From Pseudalgibacter ostreae (GTDB taxonomy: Bacteria; Bacteroidota; Bacteroidia; Flavobacteriales; Flavobacteriaceae), in the NCBI RefSeq assembly GCF_042427585.1, contig NZ_JBHMFC010000077.1, positions 57,098 through 121,097 on the forward strand: DNA of 64,000 nucleotides, written 5' to 3'. A program made the position numbers and the translations under genes. The notes beneath the pieces are model-generated. The model was not told the origin of the DNA, made no database searches, and was given only the letters and a program-made list of their open reading frames with translations. Position 1 is the first letter of the stretch, and each line of letters opens with the position of its first letter. Of the stretch, positions 9,640 through 19,101 are shown piece by piece.

Positions 9640-10770
9640 TTAACCTCTAATCCGTTTTCTTCTATTCGTTTCATAATCCTCAAAAATCATCTCGCCCAAG
9701 CCCTTAAGTCCGGTATAAAACGCCTTTCCTTGATTAGCATAGGTAAACGCCTTTACAAATTGCATTAAATATGGATCTTGCGCTATCATAAAAGTGGTAA
9801 TGGGAATGTGCAGTTTTTGTGCTTGTTGCGCCATCATATAACATTTGTTCACGATATGCGTATCTAGTCCGTTACTGTTTTTATAATACGCACCGTCTGG
9901 TAAGCGCAAACAACTCGGTTTTCCATCTGTTATCATAAAAATTTGTTTATTGGTGTTGCGTTTTCTTCGAAGCAAATCCATGGCCAACTGTAAGCCCGCA
10001 ACGGTATTGGTATGATAAGGCCCCACTTTTAAATAAGGAAGATCTTTGATTTCTATCTGCCAAGCATCGTTACCAAAAACCAAGATATCCAAGGTGTCTT
10101 TGGGATAACGCGTCGTGATTAACTCGGCCAATGCCATAGCTACTTTTTTAGCAGGCGTAATACGGTCTTCACCATAGAGAATCATACTATGGCTGATATC
10201 AATCATTAACACGGTACTCATTTGCGATTTGTGAAGGGTTTCTTCTATCACTAAATCATCTTCTGAAAGCATAAAATCAGAAATACCATGATTAATTTGT
10301 GCGTTTTTAAGACTTTCAGTCATCGAGACTTTATCTAAAGCATCACCAAATTGGTAATTTCTAAAATCACCCGTATGTTCATCCCCCAAACCTGGGCTTT
10401 TACTTTTATGATGGCCTTGACCGCTACGTTTAATTTTTCCAAAAATATGATCTAATGCCTGTTGCCTTATAGCCCGTTCGGTTTTTCCTGTTATGGCCAT
10501 ACCGTTACCGGTTCCGTCATCATCAATCTCCTGCTTTATATACCCTTTTTTAGTTAGGTCTTCAATAAAGTCATCAATGGTATAGTCTGGTGTGGTGAGC
10601 TTATATTCTTGATCTAATTGCCGAAGCCAATCTATAGCTTCGTCAAAATCACCCGAAGTATGGGTAATGAGCTCTTTAAATATTTCAAAAAGCTTATCAA
10701 ATGGTGATTGAAGGGGTGTTTCATAGTTCCTAAACACAAAACCCTTTCTAAAAGTCGATTTGTTTTTCAT
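9640..10770 (-). CDS. von Willebrand factor A domain protein (MoxR partner)
   Basis: Protein of 376 residues with a C-terminal VWA domain. The metal-ion-dependent adhesion site begins DISHS (Asp191, Ser193, Ser195) and continues with ITDGKPSCL further on. The N-terminal 180 residues are helical and charged, with no signal peptide or membrane span, so it is cytoplasmic. It precedes the MoxR-type ATPase gene by ~115 bp on the same strand. This arrangement parallels ChlD/ChlI of magnesium chelatase and RavA/ViaA, where the VWA protein is the adaptor that contacts the client. No chelatase H subunit is seen nearby. Function beyond the adaptor role is unknown. Confidence 0.83.
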   Translation of the reverse strand: MKNKSTFRKGFVFRNYETPLQSPFDKLFEIFKELITHTSGDFDEAIDWLRQLDQEYKLTTPDYTIDDFIEDLTKKGYIKQEIDDDGTGNGMAITGKTERAIRQQALDHIFGKIKRSGQGHHKSKSPGLGDEHTGDFRNYQFGDALDKVSMTESLKNAQINHGISDFMLSEDDLVIEETLHKSQMSTVLMIDISHSMILYGEDRITPAKKVAMALAELITTRYPKDTLDILVFGNDAWQIEIKDLPYLKVGPYHTNTVAGLQLAMDLLRRKRNTNKQIFMITDGKPSCLRLPDGAYYKNSNGLDTHIVNKCYMMAQQAQKLHIPITTFMIAQDPYLMQFVKAFTYANQGKAFYTGLKGLGEMIFEDYETNRRKRIRG

Positions 10771-10858
10771 AGCATTATAAAAATACTATTTTTTTAATGA
10801 TAAATCCGCGATGCCCCATTGGATTTATCTATACTTAGAGAAGGATAACCAATACCGG

Positions 10859-11545
10859 CTATTCGACTCGTTTTAAACCCTCTATATCTAGAATTTTTAT
10901 TTGTTTACCAAGGATAGCGATAAGACTTTCTTTTTTAAATTGAGAAAGCACACGGATTGCAGACTCTGTGGCTGTTCCAACAATGTTAGCAAAATCCTCT
11001 CTAGAAAGCATAACACTTAACGTTCCATCTGGGTTCGCCCCGAAATTATCCTGAATGTAAATTAAAGTCTCTGCTAAACGTTGGCGCACCGTTTTTTGTG
11101 CCATATTAACAATAACATCATCGGCTTCCTTTAAATCTTGTGCCATATCTTTCAGCACATCAAATGTAAAATCGGGATTTCTGCGCAAGTTATTCAAAAT
11201 CTCATTTTTAGGGATAAAACAAACTTCCATATCATTTAATGCAACAGCTTGAAGATTCGATCTTTCGTCACTTATAATGGACCGCTGCCCCAGCAAATCG
11301 CCTTTAACAACCATTTTAACAATTTGATCTTTCCCATTTGCACTTAATTTAGTAAGCTTACAAATACCATCTTTGATACAGTAAACACCATTAAGCACTT
11401 CTCCTTCCTCAAAAATAACTTCGCCCTTTTTTATGATCCTTGATGTTTTACAGCCCGAAATACGCACCAACTCGTCTTTAGTCAGCGCTTTTAGCGAATT
11501 AAACTGCTTTATAATACATTGTTCGCACTTGCTCATACCTAACAT
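10859..11545 (-). CDS. Crp/Fnr family transcriptional regulator, Fnr-like with N-terminal cysteines
   Basis: Regulator of 228 residues: N-terminal cyclic-nucleotide-binding fold (residues ~25-145), long dimer helix, and C-terminal Crp-type winged helix with the recognition region LSREDFANIVGTATESAIRVL (about 173-194). Cysteines at positions 7, 10, 32, 56 and 62 could ligate an oxygen-sensitive Fe-S cluster as in Fnr; this is inference. It is divergent from the ccoI-ccoSNOQPG genes. The palindrome ATGACAATTATCAT between them recurs ahead of ccoS and hemN, so this protein is the obvious candidate to activate cbb3 oxidase and anaerobic heme synthesis at low oxygen. An ATG three codons in (11536) is an alternative start. 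Confidence 0.87.
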   Translation of the reverse strand: MLGMSKCEQCIIKQFNSLKALTKDELVRISGCKTSRIIKKGEVIFEEGEVLNGVYCIKDGICKLTKLSANGKDQIVKMVVKGDLLGQRSIISDERSNLQAVALNDMEVCFIPKNEILNNLRRNPDFTFDVLKDMAQDLKEADDVIVNMAQKTVRQRLAETLIYIQDNFGANPDGTLSVMLSREDFANIVGTATESAIRVLSQFKKESLIAILGKQIKILDIEGLKRVE

Positions 11546-11557
11546 TTGAATAAGTCA

Positions 11558-11565
11558 CAAAAGTA
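11558..11565 (-). promoter_or_regulatory. -7 promoter element of the Fnr-like gene
   Basis: TACTTTTG on the minus strand, 12 bp before the regulator's start codon. The Fnr-type palindrome at 11574-11587 lies just upstream, centred 22.5 bp from its last G. It would sit between the -33 and -7 regions, a position expected to repress rather than activate, suggesting negative autoregulation. Confidence 0.5.
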
Positions 11566-11573
11566 CAGAAAAC

Positions 11574-11617
11574 ATGACAATTATCATATTTTAAAACCAG
11601 TTGTTTTCATACTTTTG
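11574..11617 (+). promoter_or_regulatory. Fnr-type box and promoter of ccoI
   Basis: Palindrome ATGACAATTATCAT (11574-11587) followed by the Bacteroidota -7 element TACTTTTG (11610-11617). The box centre is 36.5 bp from the last G of the -7 element, the same distance as at ccoS and hemN. There is no TTTG at -33, as expected for an activator-dependent promoter. The ATG of ccoI follows 26 bp later. Confidence 0.72.
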
Positions 11618-11643
11618 CACTAGGTATAAATGAGCAAATTATA

Positions 11644-14037
11644 ATGGGCAATAACACGTGTTTTCACTGTGGTTTAGATGCTTCATCTTCTGGTATTATA
11701 TTTGACGATAAGTCATTTTGTTGTAACGGCTGTAAAACTGTTTACGAGATATTTTCTGTAAACGATCTAACCTGTTATTATGACTTACAGCAAGCACCCG
11801 GTGCAACACCAAAAGAAATTGAAGGTAAATATAACTTTTTGGACAATACCAAGATTGTTGAAAAGCTTTTAGAATTTAACGATGGCAAAACACAAATCAT
11901 CACGCTTTACATTCCACACATCCATTGCAGTTCTTGTATTTGGATTCTGGAAAACTTAAGCAAATTAATGCCTGGAGTAGGCGCCTCTATCGTTAATTTT
12001 GGAAAGAAGACCGTTCGTATTACTTTTAATAGCGAAACTGTTACTTTAAAACAATTAGTAAAGCTACTAAGCAGTATTGGCTATGAACCATTTATAAGTT
12101 TGGATGATTTTAGTGTTGGAAAGAAAAATACCGACCGATCCTTAATTTACAAACTGGCTGTGGCTGGTTTCGCTTTTGGAAATATTATGTTTTTATCGTT
12201 TCCAGAGTATTTCCCTATTAAAGACGTATGGCTAGAAGAGTTTAAACACCTTTTTAGATGGCTCATGTTTGCCTTCTCCCTTCCTGTTGTTTTTTATTCG
12301 GCACAAGATTATTTTATATCCGCGTACAAAGGCCTTCGTTCTGGCATATTAAATATTGATGTCCCCATTGCACTGGGCATTGTCGTTTTGTTTTTACGAA
12401 GTACTACAGAAATTGTTTTTAATCTTGGTGCTGGTTTTTTCGATAGTCTAGCTGGGTTACTTTTTTTCTTGCTCCTTGGCAGGTTCTTTCAATTAAAAAC
12501 GTATAATTTCTTATCCTTTGAACGCGATTACAAATCATATTTTCCTATTGGGGTCACCAAAATTAATGCAGATGGCACTGAAACATCCATACAAGTTTAC
12601 GACATCCAAAAAGGAGACCGTCTGCTCATTAGAAATGAAGAGCTTATTCCCGTAGATTGCATTCTTATAAAAGGAGATGCCCATATCGATTACAGTTTTG
12701 TAACGGGCGAATCTGAAGCAGTTACAAAAACATCTGGAGATAAATTATTTGCTGGCGGCAAACAACATAACGGCAGTATTGAAGTAGATGTTTTAAAAAC
12801 CGTAGAACAAAGTTATTTAACACAATTATGGAGCAATGATGTGTTTAACAAAAATAAAGAAGATGGCTTCACTACTCTTATCAATAAAATAAGCAAGCGC
12901 TTTACTTTTGCTGTACTTAGTATTGCCGCAGTATCAACCACGTTTTGGTTATTTAATGATAGCTCTAAAGCATTAAATGTATTTACCTCTGTACTTATTA
13001 TAGCCTGCCCCTGTGCTATAGCACTGGCAACACCCTTTACTTTTGGCAACCTACTCCGAATTTTTGGCAAACTTAAGTTTTATGCTAAAAACGCTTCTGT
13101 TATTGAACAAATGGCCACTATAAACACTATTATTTTTGATAAAACAGGCACCATTACAGCCAATAAAGAAACATCTATAGAGTATGAGGGCCTTCAGCTT
13201 TCTAAGGATGAGGAATCGCTATTAAAAAGCACCTTAAGAAATTCCAACCACCCGTTAAGCAGATCGCTATATGATCTTTTAGATGCTCACAACATAGTAC
13301 CCTTAAACCGCTATGAAGAGTACATAGGCCAAGGTATTGAAGCGGAGCGCGACAAGGATTCGATTAAAATCGGCTCTGCGCCTTTTGTAGGGTTTACTTC
13401 CGAAAAAACAGCCTTAAATACCGCTGTCCATATAAGCACTAACAATACTTACAGAGGTAAGTTTACTTTTTATAACCGATACCGAAAAGGGCTTTCAAAG
13501 CTTTTCAAAACGCTAGAAAAAGATTATGATTTAGTAATTTTGTCGGGTGACAATGCCGGTGAAATGGAAAATTTGACTAAATTACTGCCTTCGAAAACAA
13601 AATTATTTTTTAATCAAAAACCTGAAGATAAACTCGAATATATTAAACACCATCAAAATGAAGGAGCTAAAATCTTAATGATAGGAGACGGATTAAATGA
13701 TGCGGGTGCTTTAGCGCAAAGTAACGTAGGTATTGCTATTTCTGAAAATGTTAATGTTTTTTCACCAGCATGCGATGTTATTATGGATGCTACAAAGTTT
13801 AGCCAATTGTACGGGTTTATTATGGCTTCAAAAAGTGCCATAAAGATTATAAAATGGGGATTTGTGCTTTCTTTTATGTATAATTGCATTGGTCTTTATT
13901 TTGCCGTAACCGGACAATTAGCTCCTGTTATAGCCGCTATTTTAATGCCATTGAGCTCTATTAGTATTGTAGCGTTCACAACAATAGCTACAAACGTTCT
14001 GGGAAGAAGGCTAAACCAACATCCTAACCCTATGTAG
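11644..14037 (+). CDS. ccoI: copper-translocating P-type ATPase CcoI (FixI)
   Basis: P1B-type ATPase that moves copper across the inner membrane for cbb3 oxidase assembly; 797 residues. The N-terminus has a Cys-rich metal-binding region (CFHCGLDASS, CCNGCK) and then an HMA-like domain with HCSSC. The core motifs are all present: TGES at 354-357 (actuator), CPC at 455-457 in ACPCAIALATP (copper pathway), DKTGT with the phosphorylated Asp499, SNHPLS (nucleotide domain), and GDGLND with Asp682. About eight membrane spans can be seen. The neighbouring ccoS and ccoNO genes and the N-terminal Cys-rich domain mark it as the CcoI/FixI type, not a copper-export CopA. An Fnr-type box lies at its promoter. 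Confidence 0.93.
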   Translation: MGNNTCFHCGLDASSSGIIFDDKSFCCNGCKTVYEIFSVNDLTCYYDLQQAPGATPKEIEGKYNFLDNTKIVEKLLEFNDGKTQIITLYIPHIHCSSCIWILENLSKLMPGVGASIVNFGKKTVRITFNSETVTLKQLVKLLSSIGYEPFISLDDFSVGKKNTDRSLIYKLAVAGFAFGNIMFLSFPEYFPIKDVWLEEFKHLFRWLMFAFSLPVVFYSAQDYFISAYKGLRSGILNIDVPIALGIVVLFLRSTTEIVFNLGAGFFDSLAGLLFFLLLGRFFQLKTYNFLSFERDYKSYFPIGVTKINADGTETSIQVYDIQKGDRLLIRNEELIPVDCILIKGDAHIDYSFVTGESEAVTKTSGDKLFAGGKQHNGSIEVDVLKTVEQSYLTQLWSNDVFNKNKEDGFTTLINKISKRFTFAVLSIAAVSTTFWLFNDSSKALNVFTSVLIIACPCAIALATPFTFGNLLRIFGKLKFYAKNASVIEQMATINTIIFDKTGTITANKETSIEYEGLQLSKDEESLLKSTLRNSNHPLSRSLYDLLDAHNIVPLNRYEEYIGQGIEAERDKDSIKIGSAPFVGFTSEKTALNTAVHISTNNTYRGKFTFYNRYRKGLSKLFKTLEKDYDLVILSGDNAGEMENLTKLLPSKTKLFFNQKPEDKLEYIKHHQNEGAKILMIGDGLNDAGALAQSNVGIAISENVNVFSPACDVIMDATKFSQLYGFIMASKSAIKIIKWGFVLSFMYNCIGLYFAVTGQLAPVIAAILMPLSSISIVAFTTIATNVLGRRLNQHPNPM

Positions 14038-14096
14038 CGCTTACAGAGCATTTGTAGCCAGAAACCAGGCCAAACCATTGAGAATAATTGAGAAAC

Positions 14097-14140
14097 ATGA
14101 TAAATGTCATTTTTTGAAAAACCGTATAAAAGTATTTTTG
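14097..14140 (+). promoter_or_regulatory. Fnr-type box and promoter of ccoS-ccoNOQPG
   Basis: Palindrome ATGATAAATGTCAT (14097-14110) with the -7 element TATTTTTG at 14133-14140. The centre-to-G distance is 36.5 bp, identical to the ccoI and hemN promoters. The ccoS start codon follows 20 bp after the -7 element, so the oxidase genes can be transcribed separately from ccoI. Confidence 0.75.
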
Positions 14141-14160
14141 AACCGTAACTTCAGATAGGT

Positions 14161-14346
14161 ATGAGCGTTATATATCTTTTACTAGCTATAAGCATTATTG
14201 TAGCTGTCGCATTTTTTATTGCCTTTATTGTAGCAGTAAAAAACGGGCAGTTTGATGACAGCTACACTCCTTCTGTTCGCATGCTTTTTGATGACGAACT
14301 CATTAAAGAAAAATCCAATAAATCGATACTAACCAAAAAAGAATAA
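14161..14346 (+). CDS. ccoS: cbb3-type oxidase assembly protein CcoS
   Basis: Small membrane protein of 61 residues with one N-terminal transmembrane helix (about residues 3-25) and a short charged cytoplasmic tail that includes FDDSYTPSVRMLFDD, the family's conserved aspartate-rich stretch. CcoS is needed for cofactor insertion into cbb3 oxidase. It is the first gene after the Fnr-type promoter and lies 11 bp before ccoNO. Length and position match the family; the call rests on these and the tail motif. Confidence 0.88.
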   Translation: MSVIYLLLAISIIVAVAFFIAFIVAVKNGQFDDSYTPSVRMLFDDELIKEKSNKSILTKKE

Positions 14347-14357
14347 CAAGTAAGACT

Positions 14358-16550
14358 ATGGAAATGCAACAATTTCATTACGATAATAAGATTGTAAAAA
14401 ACTTTATTTATGCCACTATGTTTTGGGGCGTTGTGGGTATGTTGGTTGGTTTATTGCTAGCTTTATTGTTTTTATTTCCCAATCTTACCGATGGTATCTC
14501 ATGGCTAAGTTTTGGTAGATTAAGGCCTCTACACACCAACGCTGTTATTTTCGCTTTTGTGGGGAATGCTATTTTTGCAGGGGTATATTACTCTAGCCAG
14601 CGTTTACTAAAAGCCAGAATGTCTAGCGATCTACTAAGTAAAATAAACTTTTGGGGATGGCAACTTATTATCGTTGGTGCGGCCATTACACTTCCTTTAG
14701 GCTATACCAGTTCTAAAGAATACGCAGAATTAGAATGGCCTTTCGATATTGCCATTGCTGTAGTTTGGGTGGTGTTCGGGTGGAATTTAATAGCTACTAT
14801 TTTAAAACGTCGCCAACGCCATCTATATGTGGCGCTTTGGTTTTACATTGCCACGTTTGTAACCGTTGCCGTACTTCATATTTTCAATAGCTTAGAACTG
14901 CCTGTAAGTGCCTTTAAAAGCTATTCTGTTTATGCAGGTGTTCAAGACGCTTTAGTACAATGGTGGTATGGCCATAATGCTGTAGCCTTCTTTTTAACCA
15001 CACCTTTTTTAGGCTTAATGTATTATTTTGTTCCTAAAGCAGCCAATAGACCTGTCTATTCATACCGCCTTTCTATTATTCACTTTTGGTCCTTAATCTT
15101 TATTTATATTTGGGCAGGACCTCACCATTTACTATACACAGCGTTACCAGAATGGGCTCAAAACTTGGGCGTTGCCTTTTCAATCATGTTGTTAATGCCT
15201 TCTTGGGGAGGTATGATAAACGGATTATTAACCCTTCGTGGTGCTTGGGACAAAGTACGAACCGATCCTGTTTTAAAATTTATGGTGGTAGCCATTACGG
15301 GGTATGGTATGGCCACTTTTGAAGGGCCTATGCTATCGCTTAAAAGTGTGAATGCCGTAGCACATTATACCGATTGGATTATTGCCCACGTACACGTAGG
15401 TGCCTTAGCTTGGAACGGGTTTCTTACTTTCGGAATGATATACTGGTTAATTCCTCGTTTATTTAAAACGAAATTACACTCTATGGCTCTTGCCAATGTA
15501 CATTTTTGGGTAGGAACCTTAGGTATTATCATGTATGCCTTACCACTATATGTTGCTGGTTTTACTCAATACTCGATGTGGCAACAATTTAATCCAGATG
15601 GCACTTTGGTTTATGGAAACTTTTTAGAAACGGTTACAGAAATCATGCCTATGTATGCGATGCGCGCTATTGGAGGCACATTATACTTAACCGGTATGTT
15701 GGTTATGGTGTACAACATGATCGCTACTATAAGAAAAGGAAGTAAAGTAGAAGACGAATTGGCTGAAGCTGCTGCGTTAGAGCGAGTATCCAAACATCGT
15801 GTTGCAGGAGAAGGCTGGCATAGCTGGTTAGAGCGTAGACCCGTTCAACTAACTATTGGCGCTACTATTGCCATTTTAATAGGCGGGATTGTGCAAATTA
15901 TTCCCACCATTATGATAGAGTCTAACATTCCTACTATTGCAAGTGTTAAGCCTTACTCTCCGTTAGAGCTAGAAGGACGAGACATTTATATACGAGAAGG
16001 TTGCGTGGGTTGCCATTCCCAAATGGTACGTCCGTTTAGACATGAAGTAGAGCGTTATGGTGAATACTCCAAAGCAGGAGAGTATGTTTATGACCATCCA
16101 TTTTTATGGGGAAGCAAACGTACAGGGCCAGATTTACATAGACTTGGTCAAAAATACTCTGATAACTGGCACTTTAACCACATGTATGATCCTCAGAGCA
16201 CATCATCAGGCTCCATCATGCCACGTTATCCATGGCTAATTACTGGTAAGAGCAGTGAGTTGGACAAATCTTTGACTGAAAGAAAAATGAGAACGATGGT
16301 AAAGCTTGGCGTACCATATACCGATGAAGACATCGCGAACGCACAACAAAGCATGTTAGAACAAGGCTCGCAAATTGAAGAAAACCTACATTCCGATCCT
16401 GATTTTGCAGAAACCTATAAAGCAGATAAAGAGTATGCTGCAGAAAACGGCGAAGATTTTATCGAAATGAAAAATAGAGAAATTGTAGCCCTTATTGCTT
16501 ATTTACAACGTTTAGGTACCGATATAAAAGTAGACACCGCACAACAGTAA
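14358..16550 (+). CDS. ccoNO: cytochrome cbb3 oxidase subunit I/II fusion (CcoN-CcoO)
   Basis: Terminal oxidase of 730 residues that reduces oxygen to water with high affinity. Residues ~1-480 are the heme-copper oxidase subunit CcoN, with about 12 membrane helices and the histidine-rich heme/Cu ligand region (WWYGHNAVAFF, GPHHLLYT, AHVHVGALAWNGF). After a linker, a further membrane helix (~495-515) leads to a CcoO-type cytochrome c domain with GREIY-like GRDIYIREG, the heme motif C549-VG-C552-H553, and SQMVRPFRHEVERYGEYS. CcoN and CcoO are separate proteins in Proteobacteria; the fusion is common in Bacteroidota. The genes for subunits Q and P follow. Confidence 0.95.
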   Translation: MEMQQFHYDNKIVKNFIYATMFWGVVGMLVGLLLALLFLFPNLTDGISWLSFGRLRPLHTNAVIFAFVGNAIFAGVYYSSQRLLKARMSSDLLSKINFWGWQLIIVGAAITLPLGYTSSKEYAELEWPFDIAIAVVWVVFGWNLIATILKRRQRHLYVALWFYIATFVTVAVLHIFNSLELPVSAFKSYSVYAGVQDALVQWWYGHNAVAFFLTTPFLGLMYYFVPKAANRPVYSYRLSIIHFWSLIFIYIWAGPHHLLYTALPEWAQNLGVAFSIMLLMPSWGGMINGLLTLRGAWDKVRTDPVLKFMVVAITGYGMATFEGPMLSLKSVNAVAHYTDWIIAHVHVGALAWNGFLTFGMIYWLIPRLFKTKLHSMALANVHFWVGTLGIIMYALPLYVAGFTQYSMWQQFNPDGTLVYGNFLETVTEIMPMYAMRAIGGTLYLTGMLVMVYNMIATIRKGSKVEDELAEAAALERVSKHRVAGEGWHSWLERRPVQLTIGATIAILIGGIVQIIPTIMIESNIPTIASVKPYSPLELEGRDIYIREGCVGCHSQMVRPFRHEVERYGEYSKAGEYVYDHPFLWGSKRTGPDLHRLGQKYSDNWHFNHMYDPQSTSSGSIMPRYPWLITGKSSELDKSLTERKMRTMVKLGVPYTDEDIANAQQSMLEQGSQIEENLHSDPDFAETYKADKEYAAENGEDFIEMKNREIVALIAYLQRLGTDIKVDTAQQ

Positions 16551-16569
16551 CCATAAAACAAAACACATT

Positions 16570-16755
16570 ATGTTAAAATATATAAAAGGACATATGGAAA
16601 CTATAGCGGGGATAGAGATTTACCCTATCATTTCCCTTCTTATATTTTTTCTCTTTTTTGCAGGCCTTTTTTGGTGGGTCTTTACAGCTAAAAAAGAGTA
16701 TATAAACAAGGTTAGCAATCTGCCATTAGATAACGAAAACGACGATATATCATGA
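16570..16755 (+). CDS. ccoQ: cbb3-type oxidase small subunit CcoQ
   Basis: Protein of 61 residues with a single central membrane helix (IYPIISLLIFFLFFAGLFWW, residues ~18-37) followed by a charged tail. Size, topology and position between ccoNO and ccoP identify it as CcoQ (FixQ), a subunit that stabilises the oxidase. Its last codons overlap the start of ccoP (ATGA at 16752-16755), a sign of coupled translation. Confidence 0.85.
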   Translation: MLKYIKGHMETIAGIEIYPIISLLIFFLFFAGLFWWVFTAKKEYINKVSNLPLDNENDDIS

Positions 16756-17636
16756 TCAATAACATTCCTTCCTGGGTTCGTGTCCCTGTAGCATTCTTTA
16801 TTATTTTTGGAGCCGTAGAGTTTTTTATAGACTCAGGCGACCTCCCTGCATTTATAGAGCAACCCGCAGTATTGTTGTTCCTCCTGTTGGTGCTTTTAAT
16901 ATTAGTGGCCATAGAGGCTATTGTGGGGGCTTTAGAAAACATCATGCTCCACAAATTAGATGAAGAAGCAAAAGCTCGGTTTTTAGCCGAAAAAGAACAT
17001 CAATATCAATTTACTTGGCTTAAAACCACATACCGTAAGCTTTTAGGTCAAAAACCTATAGAAAAAGAAGGTGAAATTATTTTAGACCATAATTACGATG
17101 GCATTAAAGAATTAGATAATGATTTACCACCATGGTGGTTATATGGCTTTTATGCCTCTATCGTTTTTGCTGCATTATATTTGGTTAAGTATCATATTTT
17201 TAACGGTGATAACCAAATGGATGAATTTGAAACAGAATTGGCGGAAGCTAAAATCGCTATAGAAGCCTACAAAAAAACAGCAAAAGATTTAGTAGACATC
17301 AATACGGTTACCCTACTTACAGACGCTTCAGATTTAAGTGCTGGAAAAGCGGTTTATGAAACCAATTGTGTGGCATGCCATATGGCAGATGGCGGTGGTG
17401 GTATTGGTCCGAATTTAACGGACGACCACTGGATTTTAGACGGCGATATTAAAGGTGTTTTTAACACGATTTCTGAAGGTGGGCGTTCTGGAAAAGGAAT
17501 GATTGCATGGAAATCACAATTAAAACCGCTTCAAATGGCACAAGTTGCCAGTTATGTTTTAAGTTTACAAGGCACAACACCTGCCAACCCTAAAGCAGCC
17601 GAAGGTGATGTTTGGGTAAGCAAGACCGAACAATAA
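16752..17636 (+). CDS. ccoP: cytochrome cbb3 oxidase subunit III (CcoP), single heme c
   Basis: Electron-entry subunit of the oxidase, 294 residues. Two hydrophobic segments (about residues 10-60) and a third near 130-150 anchor it. The C-terminal cytochrome c domain has one heme motif, C206-VA-C209-H210 in NCVACHMADGGGGIGPNL, and a later KGMIAWKSQL region with the axial Met. Proteobacterial CcoP usually has two c-type hemes; only one CxxCH exists here, as in other Bacteroidota. It overlaps ccoQ by 4 bp and is followed by ccoG. Confidence 0.92.
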   Translation: MINNIPSWVRVPVAFFIIFGAVEFFIDSGDLPAFIEQPAVLLFLLLVLLILVAIEAIVGALENIMLHKLDEEAKARFLAEKEHQYQFTWLKTTYRKLLGQKPIEKEGEIILDHNYDGIKELDNDLPPWWLYGFYASIVFAALYLVKYHIFNGDNQMDEFETELAEAKIAIEAYKKTAKDLVDINTVTLLTDASDLSAGKAVYETNCVACHMADGGGGIGPNLTDDHWILDGDIKGVFNTISEGGRSGKGMIAWKSQLKPLQMAQVASYVLSLQGTTPANPKAAEGDVWVSKTEQ

Positions 17637-17676
17637 AACATTTTAACTAAAGCATTTAAACAGAAAGACCCAAGTT

Positions 17677-19101
17677 TTGGAAACGCCAGAAAACGAAATA
17701 TTTAGAGACTCACTTGGAACGGTTACCGAAGAAGGTAAACGCGCATGGGTTTTTCCTAAAAAACCTAACGGAAAGTTTTACAAGTATCGAAAATGGGTGA
17801 GTTATGTTTTATTGGCTTTTTTATTGATTGCGCCTTTTGTCAAGATAAATGGCAATCAGTTTTTAATGTTCAATGTACTTGAAAGGCGTTTTAATATTTT
17901 CGGTTTTCCTTTTTGGCCTCAAGACTTTCATTTATTTGTGATATCCATGTTAATCGGCGTGGTGTTTATCACGCTTTTTACTGTTGCTTTTGGTAGAATT
18001 TTTTGCGGATGGATTTGTCCGCAAACTATCTTTATGGAAATGGTGTTTCGCAGAATCGAATATTGGATTGAAGGAGACCGCGGTAAACAAATGCGTTTAG
18101 CAAGACAACCATGGAATGCTGAAAAAATAAAGAAAAAAGGATTTAAGTTTTTCATATTTGCCGTTATATCTTTTATTATAGCCAATGTGTTTTTAGCATA
18201 TTTAATTGGAAGCGACCGCCTTATATATTATATCCTTGCAGGGCCTTCAAGCAATTTAAGTACGCTTATTTCCTTGCTCATATTTACAGCTGTATTTTAT
18301 TTTGTTTTTGCTTGGTTTAGAGAACAGGTCTGTATTATTGCTTGTCCCTACGGAAGGCTCCAAGGCGTATTATTGGATACAAAATCGATAGTTGTAGCTT
18401 ACGACCATAAACGTGGTGAAGGAGAAAGTGGTAGGAAAAAGTACAGAAAAGATGAAGATAGAGACGCTTTAGGCCATGGCGATTGCATCGATTGTTTTCA
18501 GTGTGTAAATGTATGCCCCACCGGTATCGATATTAGAAATGGTACGCAATTAGAATGTATAAACTGTACCGCTTGCATAGACGAATGCGACCATATTATG
18601 GAAAGCATTAATCTTCCAAAGGGTTTAATCCGCTATGCTAGTGAAGAGAACATACAAAAGAAAGTTCCTTTTAAACTAACTGCCCGAATTAAAGGGTATA
18701 TCGCAGTATTAATTATTTTGATAGGTTTATTAACGGGTTTGCTTTTTTTAAGAAACGACCTAGATGCCAACATCTTAAGACTACCTGGACAACTGTATGA
18801 ACACAAAGACAATAATATTATAAGCAATGTATTTACTTATAAGCTGGTAAACAAAACGACGAAAGACATTGAAGACGTTCACTTTGAGTTAATGTCGCAT
18901 AAAGGTGACTTAAAATTGGTCGCCACACAAAACAGTTTTGTTGTTCCAAGCCAAGGAATTGCAAAAGGCACTTTATTTGTTGAAATTAATAATGCAGCAT
19001 TGTCGGGGGATAGAAACAAAATAAGGATTGGTGTTTATTCGGGTGAAACCTTAATTGAAACTACAACTGCGAATTTTTTAGGGCCAAGAAGTTACAAATA
19101 A
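17677..19101 (+). CDS. ccoG: cytochrome c oxidase accessory protein CcoG (FixG)
   Basis: Membrane-bound ferredoxin-like protein needed for cbb3 oxidase maturation, probably reducing copper on its way to the enzyme; 474 residues. Membrane helices occur in the first 230 residues and near 340. The cysteine clusters GDCIDCFQCVNVCPTG and CINCTACIDECD (about residues 268-310) are two 4Fe-4S ferredoxin motifs, and CGWICPQT and IIACPYGR are CcoG-specific cysteine motifs. The C-terminal ~115 residues form an Ig-like domain. The start is TTG at 17677: an in-frame TAA at 17644 closes the frame upstream and no ATG or GTG lies between. Confidence 0.92.
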   Translation: METPENEIFRDSLGTVTEEGKRAWVFPKKPNGKFYKYRKWVSYVLLAFLLIAPFVKINGNQFLMFNVLERRFNIFGFPFWPQDFHLFVISMLIGVVFITLFTVAFGRIFCGWICPQTIFMEMVFRRIEYWIEGDRGKQMRLARQPWNAEKIKKKGFKFFIFAVISFIIANVFLAYLIGSDRLIYYILAGPSSNLSTLISLLIFTAVFYFVFAWFREQVCIIACPYGRLQGVLLDTKSIVVAYDHKRGEGESGRKKYRKDEDRDALGHGDCIDCFQCVNVCPTGIDIRNGTQLECINCTACIDECDHIMESINLPKGLIRYASEENIQKKVPFKLTARIKGYIAVLIILIGLLTGLLFLRNDLDANILRLPGQLYEHKDNNIISNVFTYKLVNKTTKDIEDVHFELMSHKGDLKLVATQNSFVVPSQGIAKGTLFVEINNAALSGDRNKIRIGVYSGETLIETTTANFLGPRSYK

